Assembly: GCA_004352715.1 (NCBI GenBank)
Contig: SCFE01000118.1
Coordinates: 1,391,043-1,455,042 of the forward strand
Direction of reading: 5' to 3'
DNA from: Hofstenia miamia
Taxonomy: Eukaryota; Xenacoelomorpha; Acoela
DNA: 64,000 nucleotides
Shown here: positions 46,010 through 58,130 of the stretch, one piece after another
Position numbering within the stretch: the first letter of the stretch is position 1
How the letters are laid out: every line of letters starts with the position of its first letter
Position numbers and translations under genes: made by a program
Notes under the pieces: generated by a model
The model's input: the letters and a program-made list of their open reading frames with translations, nothing else
The model's database searches: none
What the model was told of the DNA's origin: nothing

Positions 46010-47029
46010 ATTTGTCTATGTCCATTGATGTAATATTTCTATTTTCACCAAACACATTTTTGTTTTAAAACGATTTTTATATGTTAAGGTTTACTCGCCT
46101 ATATACGTGATGTAATATTTCTATTTTACCAAACACGCTTTTGTTTTAAAACGATTTTTATGTGTTAATGGTTTACTCGCCTATATGTGTTAATGTAATA
46201 TCTATTTTAACCAAAACACACTTTTGTTTTGTGTGTTAATGGTTTACTCACCTATATGCATTAATGTAATATCTATTTTCACTAACTGAGCTTACATTTT
46301 TACAAATTATATAGTACTTGGATATTATCAAATGTCACTAGATATTTTATTTGGAATTGTTATTATCGTTTTCATTGCTCATGGTTTAGGTCTGTGGTAA
46401 CAATAGGCCTCCTGGGGAAAGCCAGCCACATTAAATAAATGGCTTAACGCATTTCTGGCGGCCACCTCCTGGGTGAATGTGGAAGTGCCGTCATATTTTA
46501 GAATGAAGATGGAAACTTGAAGGTTGTACAATGCTGAACTTCGTCACTCAGAGTCATTGTGTAATGTATGCTTTTACAATTTATACACAATTGCTAAAGA
46601 AATTGTTGTTTTCCACCTCTTGCATATTTGTTTTGATCAATATTAAAACACTTGGAAACACACTCTAATGCAAATAATACATCATATTTTGTTTGAAATA
46701 TTTGGGTTTTGGATCTATGAATTGTTTTCCTTAACCATGGTGTTGCATAATTAAGGGTGTTGCTACAATGAACATGTATATTAACAGAAGTAAATATGTC
46801 AGTTTGCCTAACAATTAAAAACTTTGTCAAAGAATTAATTTGCTCAATTTAGTTTTATCAAAAACATTTATCACCTTCAATTATATCACTTTGCCTAAAT
46901 CCTAGAAATCAAAAATAAAAATTTTGTCAAAAATATTTTGTTGCTAGATGGCATCCAATAAAATCGCTTCATTTCCACTTGGCAAATAGCCATGGGTGTC
47001 CCATTGGCACGGGCTTCACTCCATCTATA
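46010..47029 (-). mobile_element. Right arm of the long inverted repeat
   Basis: Complement of 40,628-42,070 without the hAT MITE. It carries the ~80-bp tandem repeats at 46,010-46,290, the CpG-containing GC-richer block near 46,440-46,480, the mirrored short frame and the outer end GGGCTTCACTCCATCTATA at 47,011-47,029. Sequence to its right changes abruptly to nearly CpG-free DNA. Confidence 0.78.
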
Positions 47030-47425
47030 TTACTGATTTGATACTTCATACTATGAAGAAGTGCCACCCAATCTCACTGAGTGATAGGGAGAGAAATTGC
47101 AGTAACTAATAAAATTAAGGACATTACTCATTAGCAACCTACCCATTACCTGAAGCATTTGACCAAAAAATTTGTTTTATGATATATTTACATCATTTAC
47201 TATCAAATTATGCAGCATAGGTGTAATCTCTAATTATTTAAATGAAATGCCTAGCAACAATTTTTTAATCAACAAAAATAATCATGTTTATTGATGTATG
47301 CTTTGGCTATAATACATTTCAACACTAAAAGGTATGCTATGTGTTGCTGCATCATTAAATAATAATTATTCTAGAAGAACAGAAAATATTTGAATATACA
47401 AAATCAAAAACAATTAAATTTATAT

Positions 47426-47844
47426 TGTAGCATCATCCAAAACAAATCTAAAATAAGCTGCAAACATCAAGCAGAAGAAGAATAAGATTGAAGAAAAGAT
47501 GATTAAAAATATTGTAATCAAATTAATTAGAATAATTTAGATTTTATTTGTATTATGCAACCAAGAAACAACATGTGTCAAAAAAGAGAGATTAGTATCA
47601 GTTGATAAAAATACTTTTGACTAAACAAGAGGGCGAAGTCACTTCCATTATTTTTAGCTGCCATCTTGGCAGATGAGAAGTCTAAATTTGAATCAACAGG
47701 TACTTTTCTGAAATTACTATAAATAGATTAAAAACATTGTAAGAAGTTGATAAAGAATATTATTTGGAATTCTTATTTTGTTCTACTATAATGATTAAAA
47801 AATTAATACAATGTTGAGCTAATTGAGTGGTGTTTAGTAGTGGT
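47426..47844 (+). repeat. LTR-like or dispersed repeat, copy 1
   Basis: Begins TGTAGCATCATCC and matches 58,131-58,550 over its whole length at roughly 80% (shared words: TTTGTATTATGCAAC, AGTTGATAAAAATACTTTT, TTAGCTGCCATCTTGG, AACAGGTACTTTTCTG). It has the same orientation, and a TG start fits an LTR. The right limit is unknown because copy 2 runs into a gap. Confidence 0.6.
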
Positions 47845-49860
47845 CTGAATCCATCACAGAGATTGATTCTAGGGTCCCTGTGCCAGACCATGAAAGTGCA
47901 CTTAAGTTAGGTGTAGGGTTTTCTCTCAATTAGCCAACTAGCATTTCTTTACTACATGTACTAAAATAATTAATTGTCAACAAATGGTTGGATGACTGAA
48001 ACCTAGGAAATATATTAGTACTATTTTAGATCCAAATTAATGACCCATAAGTGACCAATAAAGTGACTGTACATGTATTAAATTATAAATGTAAGTTAGG
48101 AAGCTGTTCAAAATTAATACATTTAGAACTGCCAATATATTTCAGTAATGGCTACATGTAATGTCTAACAAACAGCTAGTACCAAGTCAGGTTGTGAATA
48201 GATAGAACACTTTTACAAAATAGAGTTTAAGTTGAATGCCTTGAGTATACACTAAGCTAGGATAGGGTACACATAAACTGTATCAATTGAGCTGAGATGT
48301 GGCACTCAACCAAATGGAACATCAAAGGATTTGGTGAAACTGGATGTGGAGATCAGCTTCAGGCAGATGCCCATCATTGATTGTTGGATAAATTACTGCA
48401 TGGTTTCATCACCTAAATAGTGAATTTTTAATTTGAGTTTAATTAAGTCAACAGAAGCAATAAGCCAAGCAGTATGCAACAAGTAAAATCCTTACCAACA
48501 GAAACACAGCTAATGTTATACAGTAGCAATAGATATACAGTGACAATGCCTGGTAGAGGATATTACAATATTCTGCTTTTGTGGTAATCTACAATTCAGA
48601 TCACTAAGGTGTACACTAACTTCAGAGAACAGTAATTTTTGAACTTTTGAAGGATGTCAATGCAATATTTATCCTAGATGAACATTAATGCCATACAACA
48701 ATTTGTGCAGCCTAGTTCTTGTGAAATATAATAATTGCCATTTTGATTCAGTGAAATTTTAGTTCACATCTTCAGTACACTTACACTCTGAATAAGAAGT
48801 AGATCTTCCAAACTACCATGAATTAATTATTCTAGGATCAGACTAACTTGAGTACATTAAATGATTATTATAAAGCTATGCAGTTCATATATAATCCAAA
48901 ATAAACTGGGTTGATTTTAGTAAACATTTGGTCTACACTGATGACTCAAATTAAAGGTACCGCAAATGTGTTAAACAACATTTTGTTTTGGAATATGTTA
49001 TCTAAAGATGATAAATGGAAAAATCTAAAATTTACATCTTGTAGAACTATTCAAACTCTACAATCTGACGTATACAGCTACTGCACAGAGCAACAGCATC
49101 TGCAAAATGTGATAGTTTAAAAATATAAGTTATATAAATATAAAATAAAATCACATCATGATGTAGATTGTAAATTGAATTTTCTGTGATATTTCCTAAA
49201 AATAGTTATTTATAGAATATAATTGTGAAAACAAACTCATTCTTTTGGTCTGAATAATAAATGCTCCAGAAATCCTTCCAGAAATTCATCAATAACTAAC
49301 AAAATTGTTGAACAAAAATTACACAACTATTTAAATTGTGATTCAAATACATACAAACTGCTTTAAATCCATGCAAGATTCAAAATTCATTTTGAGCAAC
49401 AAGCAATGAGAGCAAAATTGTCTACATCTAATTGATATATTCATAAGGCAATTCAGATGTCAACTCATCAGCTAGAATGGTTTTCTCATTTACCAATTTT
49501 CTTTTGTAAACCAAATTATTTTCTTGTTTTGTAAATCACTAGACTGCAATAAATTCACCCTATTTCTTTTATTGGAAGTCATTTGTATCTATATTTGATT
49601 AAATTCTTATAACTGAAACAATGTAGACCTGGTCACTTTTTTCATAAATTGCAATATTTGATTTTCTCAGTATGTACAGCTTAGTGATTAAGAAAAAAAC
49701 ATTAAGGTCTCCTATGATAAAAGCTCTTTATTACATGTGCAACAAGTGCTCCTTGTTAATACACTAAATTTGTTTGGAAATAGAGACACTTGCAATTTCA
49801 ATCACAATTATTTCTCAAACAAATAGGCTAATTTTATGTAAAAAAAAAAAACTTTTATAC
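47845..49860. other. CpG-poor stretch without a recognisable gene
   Basis: No protein family, RNA gene or inverted repeat recognised. The 69-codon frame at 48,911-49,120 appears twice only because of the false duplication below. Confidence 0.5.
48797..49237. repeat. Unmerged overlap, unit 1 (pair of 49916-50356)
   Basis: 441 bp repeated in the small contig between Ns at 49,915 and 50,357 with only a few differences. The small contig is redundant. Confidence 0.92.
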
Positions 49861-49915
49861 AGTGCAGTTTGATATTAATTACATCAGCAAAACCTGTTGG
49901 CAAAATATCAAAAGN

Positions 49916-50356
49916 AAGTAGATCTTCCAAACTACCATGAATTAATTATTCTAGGATCAGACTAACTTGAGTACATTAAATGATTATTATAAAGCTATGC
50001 AGTTCATATATAATCCAAAATAAACTGGGTTGATTTTAGTAAACATTTGGTCTACACTGATGACTCAAATTAAAGGTACCGCAAATGTGTTAAACAACAT
50101 TTTGTTTTGGAATATGTTATCTAAAGATGATAAATGGAAAAATCTAAAATTTACATCTTGTAGAACTATTCAAACTCTACAATCTGACGTATACAGCTAC
50201 TGCACAGAGCAACAGCATCTGCAAAATGTGATAGTTTAAAAATATAAGTTATATAAATATAAAATAAAATCACATCATTATGTAAATAGTAAATTGAATT
50301 TTCTGTGATATTTCCTAAAAATAGTTATTTATAGAATATAATTGTGAAAACAAACT
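49916..50356. repeat. Redundant 441-bp contig
   Basis: Duplicates 48,797-49,237. Removing it and the next small contig lets 49,861-49,914 join its own continuation at 50,549-50,602. Confidence 0.92.
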
Positions 50357-50357
50357 N

Positions 50358-50427
50358 GAGTGGTCTAAGGCGCTAGTTTAAGGCACTAGTATCTTCGGAT
50401 GCGTGGGTTCGAATGCCACCTCTGTCA
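50358..50427 (+). tRNA. tRNA-Leu(AAG), 5' end missing at a contig edge
   Basis: The sequence begins inside the D arm (GAGTGGTCTAAGGC). The anticodon stem CTAGT/ACTAG encloses the loop TTAAGGC with anticodon AAG. The long class-II variable arm is ATC-TTCG-GAT. The T arm is GTGGG-TTCGAAT-GCCAC and the acceptor 3' strand is CTCTGTC plus discriminator A. Layout and the long variable arm are those of eukaryotic tRNA-Leu. One T-stem pair is G.G instead of G.C, and the 5' acceptor strand is beyond the N at 50,357. It could therefore be functional or a tRNA pseudogene. It sits on a 190-bp orphan contig (50,358-50,547) whose placement here is doubtful. Confidence 0.85.
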
Positions 50428-50428
50428 G

Positions 50429-50435
50429 TTTTTTT
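50429..50435 (+). terminator. RNA polymerase III terminator of the tRNA
   Basis: Seven consecutive T on the coding strand, one base after the discriminator; the normal pol III stop. Confidence 0.8.
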
Positions 50436-50712
50436 CAAATGAAAGAACTAAAATACTGGACAATTTAATAATTGTAATATGTTTAGGCAGTATGTTTGTA
50501 ATTCATATAAACGTTTTTAGTGGGAATTTTGATATGAATGCTGTTCANCAGTGCAGTTTGATATTAATTACATCAGCAAAACCTGTTGGCAAAATATCAA
50601 AAGACGAACTCACATGCACTAATTCATGCTGACCCTGTATAAAATTAGCAGACAAAGAAAAAGAGGGAAAATTGTCAACAATGTTAAAGAACAGGTACTT
50701 GCTGATTGTTTA

Positions 50713-51072
50713 ATGGGGGATTTTCAGTAAAATTTAAATTTAAATATTTTTAGCTAAAAATGTTTAATTTAGTTTAAATTCTTTAAAAATGAAGTGACCA
50801 TTAAAAAATATTTGCTAATTTTTGCAGAATTCACTGTCTCTTTCATGTTCAGATGATGTCACTACCTTTAGATTTTCTAGAATTTCATCTTACAAAGTAA
50901 TAGTTTTATGATTCAAAAGGTAGTGAAATCATCTAAGCAAGAAAGAGACAGTGAATTCTGCAAAATTTAGCAAATATTTTTTAATGGTCACTTCATTTTT
51001 AAAGAATTTAAACTAAATTTAACATTTTTAGCAAAAAATATTTAAATTTAAATTTTACTGAAAATCCCCCAT
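50713..51072. mobile_element. Near-perfect palindromic MITE (about 360 bp)
   Basis: Arms of about 155 bp, more than 95% complementary, start ATGGGGGATTTTCAG and end CTGAAAATCCCCCAT, with a central spacer of about 50 bp. TGTTTA (extendable to ATTGTTTA if the element ends at CCCCC) is repeated on both sides as a 6-8 bp target-site duplication. Non-coding. High arm identity suggests recent origin, or hairpin-based maintenance. It lies inside the CpG-depleted block. Confidence 0.9.
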
Positions 51073-53756
51073 TGTTTACAAGAATTCGATATAAATATGC
51101 AGTAATAGATATGATTGTGATGAACAAATTTTACTGGATTACTTTCTTATTTTTATTCAGGTTTATTTAATTATATCAATGGAAAGCTAAACATCTGAGC
51201 ATGAGAGTTGTCTGCAGGTGGTCCCCAGCAGTTGCACAATCCAGCATTTCAAAAGCATGTTGCAGCCAGTAGCCAGAAATTCTGATGTGCTCTTAAGTTA
51301 GGTTCACATATAAGGGTTTTATCTGTTATAGCTTCCCCTAAGTTGATCTGCTAATAATAAATGTCACTCATAATTCATTGTAGGCTAACCCTTTTTAGAT
51401 CCAAATTCCTATGTCTCAATAAGAAGGTTTATTATACATATGAGCTGCCTCAGAGCCCTGGCTTATGCAAGTTGGCATGTTTACTCATGTTATTAACTTG
51501 TTCTATTGCATTTCAAAATTTACTTCACTATTGACCAACACATGATTCCTACTTTCTTCTTGCAGCATTGATTACTCACATGTATGTAGGGCCTTCATGG
51601 ATAGCTATAAATGTGGGGATATTATATGTTGGGGATTATAACAAGTGAATGCATTGAGGTTGCACTATCATTCTTTATTTATTTGAAGCTAATAATAAGA
51701 GCAATCAACACACTAAATTGCTAGGTTACCAAAAACACACTATCACTGAGAACACTATCTATGCACCTTGAGACCTGTTGACATACTCTGCAGTTTCCAA
51801 AAGTACTGGAGCAGTTACCAATTGGTATTCACCTTTCTCTTGCATCAATGTGTCAGTTTTCAACCCTCTACCATCACTGTCTCCCAACCTATGGGATTGT
51901 GAAAAGTAAATATAACCAGAAAGCTAGGGTAACACTAATACAACTCAACTGGGAATGATCATAGAATATCTCACAACCTTTGTACAAAAGAAAAAGGAGA
52001 TTTGTCCCAGCAACCATGCCTATTTCACTCAAAGTAAGGGTTGACAAGATTCTACTATGATGTAAATTTGTAATATTATGCCAATTATTCTTTCATAATT
52101 GAAGTTTTAAAAAATTTCATGGCATTGTGTGCACTCATATAAAATAAAAGTAGAATATAGAATTTAATTGCAAAAAAATTTCATAAGCTATGAAATGTTG
52201 TATCAATTTTACTATATATTGTGGTGCATCAGTATGAAATCAGCAAACATTCCCTAATTCCCTATTGTCAGAGGGTTTCAAGTCAAGGAATCAATTTACT
52301 GTATGGGCAACTACAAGGGGGCTTAGCCCCCCATTCAAAGCAAATATTGGATAAAGCCCTTCAACAAATAAACAGTTCCACTAAATAATTAAAGAAATTT
52401 TAATTTAAGAATGATCATTTACAATATTAGTGCTAATATAAATGAAGCATATATATAGTGAGAAAAACCTCAATTGAATTAAAGAAAACATTCTCAACAC
52501 TTCAAATAAATCTTTTGAAATTTATTTACTGCCAAATCTGCATTATTATAGTACAACTTTTGCTTTACTACTAGCAGTTCACTCCATTACATTTAGATAT
52601 AAATGTTATGAGTGGGTATAATCTAGACTATTTTAGCAACTGAATAGTTACTAGCAGTAAACCAGACAAGCTCATACTGTGACATGTGCAAAACACACAG
52701 TCCTGGTTGAATGTGTTTATGAGCCTGCTATTGAACAGAGGGCTCATCAAGGCTAAAAAAAAGCTGTGTAACATGGACATTAGTTTACTAATGTTTATGT
52801 CCAATGAGAAACATAGTTTCTTAGTCAGCCTTAATAATGGTGCATATGGTTAGATGAGACATGTAAACATATTTAAGAATATTTATCCAAAATTTTTCTC
52901 ATTACTATTATACTTGAGCTGAGACAAAGAATTGTATACTTGCATAAATATATTAAAATTTATTAATTATTTATCCACAAAATTTTCTACATATTTTATA
53001 AACAACTGAATTTTTTTTCATTTAATTTTAGTCAAATTTCTACAGATCAAGAATGGATTAAATTGAAGTTTTTTGGGTTCAGCTCAAATTTGCTAATTAT
53101 AATATTAATGGGCTTTCAAAGAAGTAATATAGAGAAATTCACATACAACTTTTGAAGAGAAATTAATGATTTCTTACCATTTTAGACTACACATCTTTAG
53201 ACATCAATTTATTTTTTTCTTTATTTTAATCTTTTGTGAAAATCAGTTTCAATAAAGTGTAAAATACCAAATTTACTAAATTCCACTGAACTAATTGTTT
53301 TTTCATTTTATTGTTAAATTGTTATTATTAATGTAGGCATTTAACTTTCCAATCAAAGAATGCTTTATTTAATTTTAGATAAAGCAGTTTTTCAATGCTT
53401 AGTTCAAATGGATCAAAGTTATCTAACATATGTAAATATCCATAGCACATTAGAGATCATCTCTGGAGTAAATGTAGTCAGCCTTGTCATAAAACCCTTC
53501 CATGTGGTACTGTTCAGGAAATTGATAATAATTTTATAGAGTTTGTAGGCACTGCACAGATGCCAATCAGACTCTCAGATTTAAACAGGTAACCTAATTC
53601 CCCTGAAAAAGAAACCCAAGTGTGGCCAACCCTCTATATATTCTTCCTTGAATTGTCATCTGAGAAAAAGAGAAATCATGTCCTTCAATGTCATCATCAG
53701 TACATTGACATGTTTCAACACATTGTATTTCAGCTTCAGCCCTTTCTAATAAAATA
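51073..53756. other. CpG-free AT-rich stretch without a recognisable gene
   Basis: By eye only one CpG is present, at its extreme left. No family-like protein, RNA gene or clear repeat. Open frames are short. Confidence 0.55.
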
Positions 53757-55710
53757 TTGTTGTCAACAGCAGGTCTTGACAGCACACACAGTGCACCATC
53801 TGACATTCTATGTAACTATATGAACCCTCCTGCTCAGCCAAGTATTTCCTACCCAAGATCAACATTTGGGTCTCAACAAAGATCATTTTCTTCAACATAT
53901 TATTCCAAGTACATGTTTATTGAGTACTCTGTTGAAAACAACAGTATATATTGCCATACATGTCATCATTTTGCTTGCTCCATAGGCAGAAAACCTGATC
54001 CTGCATTTACATCAGCTGGATTCCCAAATTGGAAGAAACTGGCAGAAAAGCTTTATTCCATTCTTCTTGCTCATACCATTTAAGTTGTGCTACAAGTAAG
54101 CTTGATTTTGAATCAGCTAAGTAAACATCAGAACTGTGGTTGACAAACTTCAATGGACACATGTGAAGCAAGTAGCTGATAATTGAGCCTTTGTCAAAAC
54201 CTTAATGAATTGTGCTGAGAGATGTGCATTAATGACTGTTCCTTTGACAGGCCATAATGAAAGTACAAGTAGCATTTTCCATGGCAAATTTTGTGAGCTA
54301 GTTCAACTTGTTGAAAAAGAATCAGATGATTTTAAAATGAAAATGCATGCAGTTCTGAAATGCAATGTATCTTTCATCTGATGCTCAAAATGGAATGCTA
54401 CAAGCCCTATCTACTGCTTTGCTTCACAAAATGATAAATGAAATGAAACAGGATGATAATAAGCCATGTTCATGTAGTTTAATATTTGATGAAGCCTCTT
54501 CTGCAGGGTCACATCTTGGAGTTTTAATTAGATGTGTAAGTAGCAACTGTAAGGTTCATGAGATATTTATCAAATTTGAAGAACTTCAGCATAATCAGCT
54601 TGATGCACCTTCAATTTTCTCAAAGATCAGGTCTTGTATTAGTAAACCAAGTCTAAATTTTGATGTAGACATTGTTAACTGTATTGGACAGTGTAGTGAT
54701 GGTGCATCCATGTTGTCTGGGCAGAATACTGGAGTTGAAAGTTAGTTAGAGATGCAAGTGGTACTCCCTGTCTTTATGTACATTTTAATGGTCACAGATT
54801 GAATCTTGCTTAAAAGAATATCTGTGCTAATCTTGTAGCTACATCTGTTTTTTGTCTTTGCTCATAGAAGAAACAGATATCTTTATTAATTAATCTGTTA
54901 AGCAACAAGGTGTTTTTCATGACATTCAATTGGATCCTGACAAAGAACCACTCAAACTGCCTCACAATTGTGATCATAAATGGAGTTTTCATGAGGCACA
55001 TATTTCAGTCATTCATAGTTGCTACAAAGATTTGATGGATGATTTTCAAACTATCTCTGATATAAAAACATTAATGCCTTAAGTAAAGTCAAAAGTGAAA
55101 AGACTTTTGCTGAGTTGGAAGCAATTACCTAATTAAATTGGCCTTGTATTATTCACCAATTTATTTTTACAAATGGGGCTGTTATTTCACATTCTTCAAA
55201 CTTCTGACAGGGATATAGTTAAGTCACTGCTCATATGTGAAAGCAACATAATTGCTTTATAAGAAAAACAAAGTGAAGACTATTTTTCAAAGATCTGGGC
55301 ACTTTTTGAAAAATTGGCAAACTCTATTGGAACACTAACCAATTATGAGTGAAGATGAAAAGAGACAGAAAATATATCACTGATGGATTTCCTGGTGGAC
55401 TCTGTTACTGGTCAGAGCCCCAAGGTGTCTACAATTCTGACCCTTAGAAATGTGGTTAAATACAATATTTTATACAAAATTATAATCAGATGACAATGCA
55501 TTTCCACAACAATAAATCACTACTGATAATCTACAGCATGTCAGCCTTATGTCTACTAAATGATGACTTTCTCAATCTTGAAAATTTATCATTATTTCAA
55601 ATGACTTACAATATTACAGATGATTTGTATTCAGAGACTGCTGTTCTACACAAAATTTTGGGAAAAATAATTGTGGCATCAACCAATGCCTTACAAAAAT
55701 TTTCATAATT
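53757..55710 (+). pseudogene. hAT-type (ZMYM1-like, TTF zinc finger) transposase relic
   Basis: The first frame (to 54,083) carries the TTF-type finger: FIEYSVENNSIYCHTCHHF...DPAFTSAGFPNWKKL, with Cys-X2-Cys after an aromatic lead-in and the conserved 'GF.NWKK'. A decayed linker (54,240-54,360) reads HNESTSSIFHGKFCEL in another frame. The core frame (54,365-54,745) reads LSTALLHKMINEMK, SLIFDEASSAGSHLGVLIRC with the first acidic catalytic position, and IVNCIGQCSDGASMLSG with the family's 'C.GQ.YDGA..MSG' box. After 54,745 the rest is broken. A C-terminal piece (55,621-55,708) sits where the hAT dimerisation region should be. Stops and shifts make it inactive. Its CpG content is nearly zero. 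Confidence 0.83.
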
Positions 55711-56160
55711 AGTATTTTGAAATTAATAAATATTAATTGTACAATATATTTACATGAATTTGTAATTTCCTTGATTGCTGTATTAAGTGTTAGACAATCT
55801 GTGCTATTTTTGAACTTTTAATTCATCTGCCACACAGTATTTCTGATATTAATTGATTACTGTGCAAAAGGTTAACTAGGCACCTGTTAGTGTTTACTCA
55901 TAGTTCATTGTATGCTTTTAGTGTTACTTTTGTTGATGAAATACCTGTTTTTCTGTTTAAATATTTTGATTTTGTTATCAAAAGTTTAAAAAATTTTACT
56001 CTTCCTTTACTTCTAGTTGCATATGTAATTTATTTAAAATATTCATTCATTATGTTTATTATATTTTATTGCAGCACCTAAATTGCACAAGCTGAGGCAT
56101 GCACTGAATTTAGGTACACAAGCACATAGGGTACAATTTGCACTCAAGAACTTATAGGGC

Positions 56161-56178
56161 TTCTCTCTCTCTCTCTTT
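56161..56178. repeat. (CT)n microsatellite
   Basis: Short CT run, about nine units, just upstream of the Gag relic. Confidence 0.9.
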
Positions 56179-56355
56179 ATTTAAATTAGGGCTCCTGTCT
56201 TACATGAATCTTTCTATTAAGGTTCTCTGTATCAGGTCGCCCAATTGTGGCCATGCACCCTTCTCTTACCTGATCTCCCAGCTACCTTTTAGTAGGAATA
56301 GGCTTGTTTAGCACTTGAGTCAGGCCATTAATTACTGAGACATTGGGAAATCCTG

Positions 56356-58078
56356 GTGTTCATCAACACAGATTTCCATGCCATGTCTAACCCCCAGTCA
56401 AAATGTGAAACCCTCTCAAGAGAGGAATTGGTTGAAAAAATCTACTCATTCAAAACCAACATAGAAGTACTAATGCAAAAAATCAAAGAAATCCAAATCA
56501 AAAATTACAAAAGATTCAATATGATCCAGAAAAAAAACCAAAACTTATGTCAGGAAATAGCACTATTAAAAGCTGATAAAATCCAGGTTGTCAATGAATA
56601 CAAAAAACTTCAAATGTCCAAAAAGCAAATGTACTCTGAATTAAAAGAAGTACAAACTCAAAATCAATGCCTTTGAGAAAAAATGTAGCACTTGAAAAAA
56701 GGAATGAAATTCTACAACAAAGAGTAGAAATCTCAGATGACATTCTTGATCAGAACAACAATCTCTTGAAACAAGCAAAAGAAAGTAATCAACAGAACAT
56801 TCAATTAACAGAAAAATTGATTAGTGAAAAGCCAAAAAACACAGTACTTCAAATGCAAGTTTGAGAAACAAAAATTCACCTTGACACTATATGCAACATT
56901 AACAATAACTTTGCAATCCTAAACACCCCAGCTAGTTCAAATGAGCTCACACCTAGACAAAACACTCCAGGACATAAGGTTCAAAATCCACCCATTGCAA
57001 TAAGTGAAACTATTCCTCAACAGTGATCTCAAATTACCATTTCAGAGTTAGCAAACATGACACAATCTAGGGCAAACTTCATTCAATCACCAATATTAAA
57101 TCCTCTACTCAATATCATCAATAACAAACTAGAAATATTAAATGATAGGTTAAGACACTTAGAAAACCCCAATATGGATAAAAAGTTAATTAAGTCTAAA
57201 TTGCCACAAGTAGCTCCTGATGAAAATCTTAAATTGTGAATGGCACCTAGAAATTTTTCCATCAAAGCTGACAGCATTTCCCCAACATTTGAGGAATGGC
57301 TCTTTACCTATGAACAGCACCTAACTGCTCAAAAAGCAGGCCAAGAGCATGCTCTCAATCAATTTTCTACATTGTTAACTGGCAAATCCTCCAACTATTA
57401 CCTAATCTTAGATAACATCACTAAATAAGATTATTCTTTGTTGATTTAAAATTTTTATGGCCACTTTCACACACCAACCAAGTGCAACCAATACAAAATT
57501 CTTTTAAACAGAACAACTTACTCACAAGACAACAATATCAAAGAGTACATCTTGCAAGTTGAATGACAGTATCAACTTAGTAGATCTTCAACATGAATAC
57601 TCTTCACACAATTTGTTTACTCACATTACCTATGATATGCCTCTTCAAATCAGACACAGATTTGAACAAAAATGCAGCCCCAACAATAAGCTATCCACCT
57701 TTATTAAAAAAGCTGTTGAGGCTAAACTTCAGATAGCAAATTACAAAAAAAATATCTAATCAAATAAAATCAAATGAAACAGCACCATTGAAATACTACA
57801 TTCCAAAACCAAGAAAATCCATAAATTCCAATGACATACTATCAACATCAACAAAAAGTGAACCAACAGCCACAGAGACACATCCAAAGGCCATCAACCT
57901 AAATAAAATTCACTGTAACTGCTGTGGTCAATGTGGACATATCCACACTAATTGCAAAGCATCCATCCATCTACTAGCCAAAAAAAAATGTTATTACACT
58001 GATTATAGTAATGTTTACAAATCTGATTCTGATGAGCATGGCGATTTTAAATTACTATTAGCACTGACTCTTGGCTGA
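56356..58078 (+). pseudogene. Gag-like relic of an LTR retrotransposon
   Basis: Successive frames on the plus strand. A Lys/Gln/Glu-rich coiled-coil-like stretch (56,356-56,864, including ELVEKIYSFKTNIEVLMQKI) is followed by capsid-like SPTFEEWLFTYEQHLTAQKA (57,240-57,428). Next come DMPLQIRHRFEQKC and KLSTFIKKAVEAKLQIAN (57,559-57,759). Finally a zinc knuckle CNCCGQCGHIHTNC (C-X2-C-X4-H-X4-C) lies at about 57,919-57,960. The order coiled coil, capsid, knuckle matches Gag of Gypsy- or BEL-type elements. No protease or polymerase follows: 53 bp after the last stop an LTR-like repeat begins. Stops break it at least five times. Confidence 0.68.
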
Positions 58079-58130
58079 GCAAGAACAGTTCTAGTAACAA
58101 CTGACCAACAAAAAATACTATACCTGTTAC

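Noticed and set aside
48911-50239. Apparent duplicated 69-codon gene at 48,911 and 50,030
   Set aside because: The duplication is an assembly artefact and the frame has no recognisable features.
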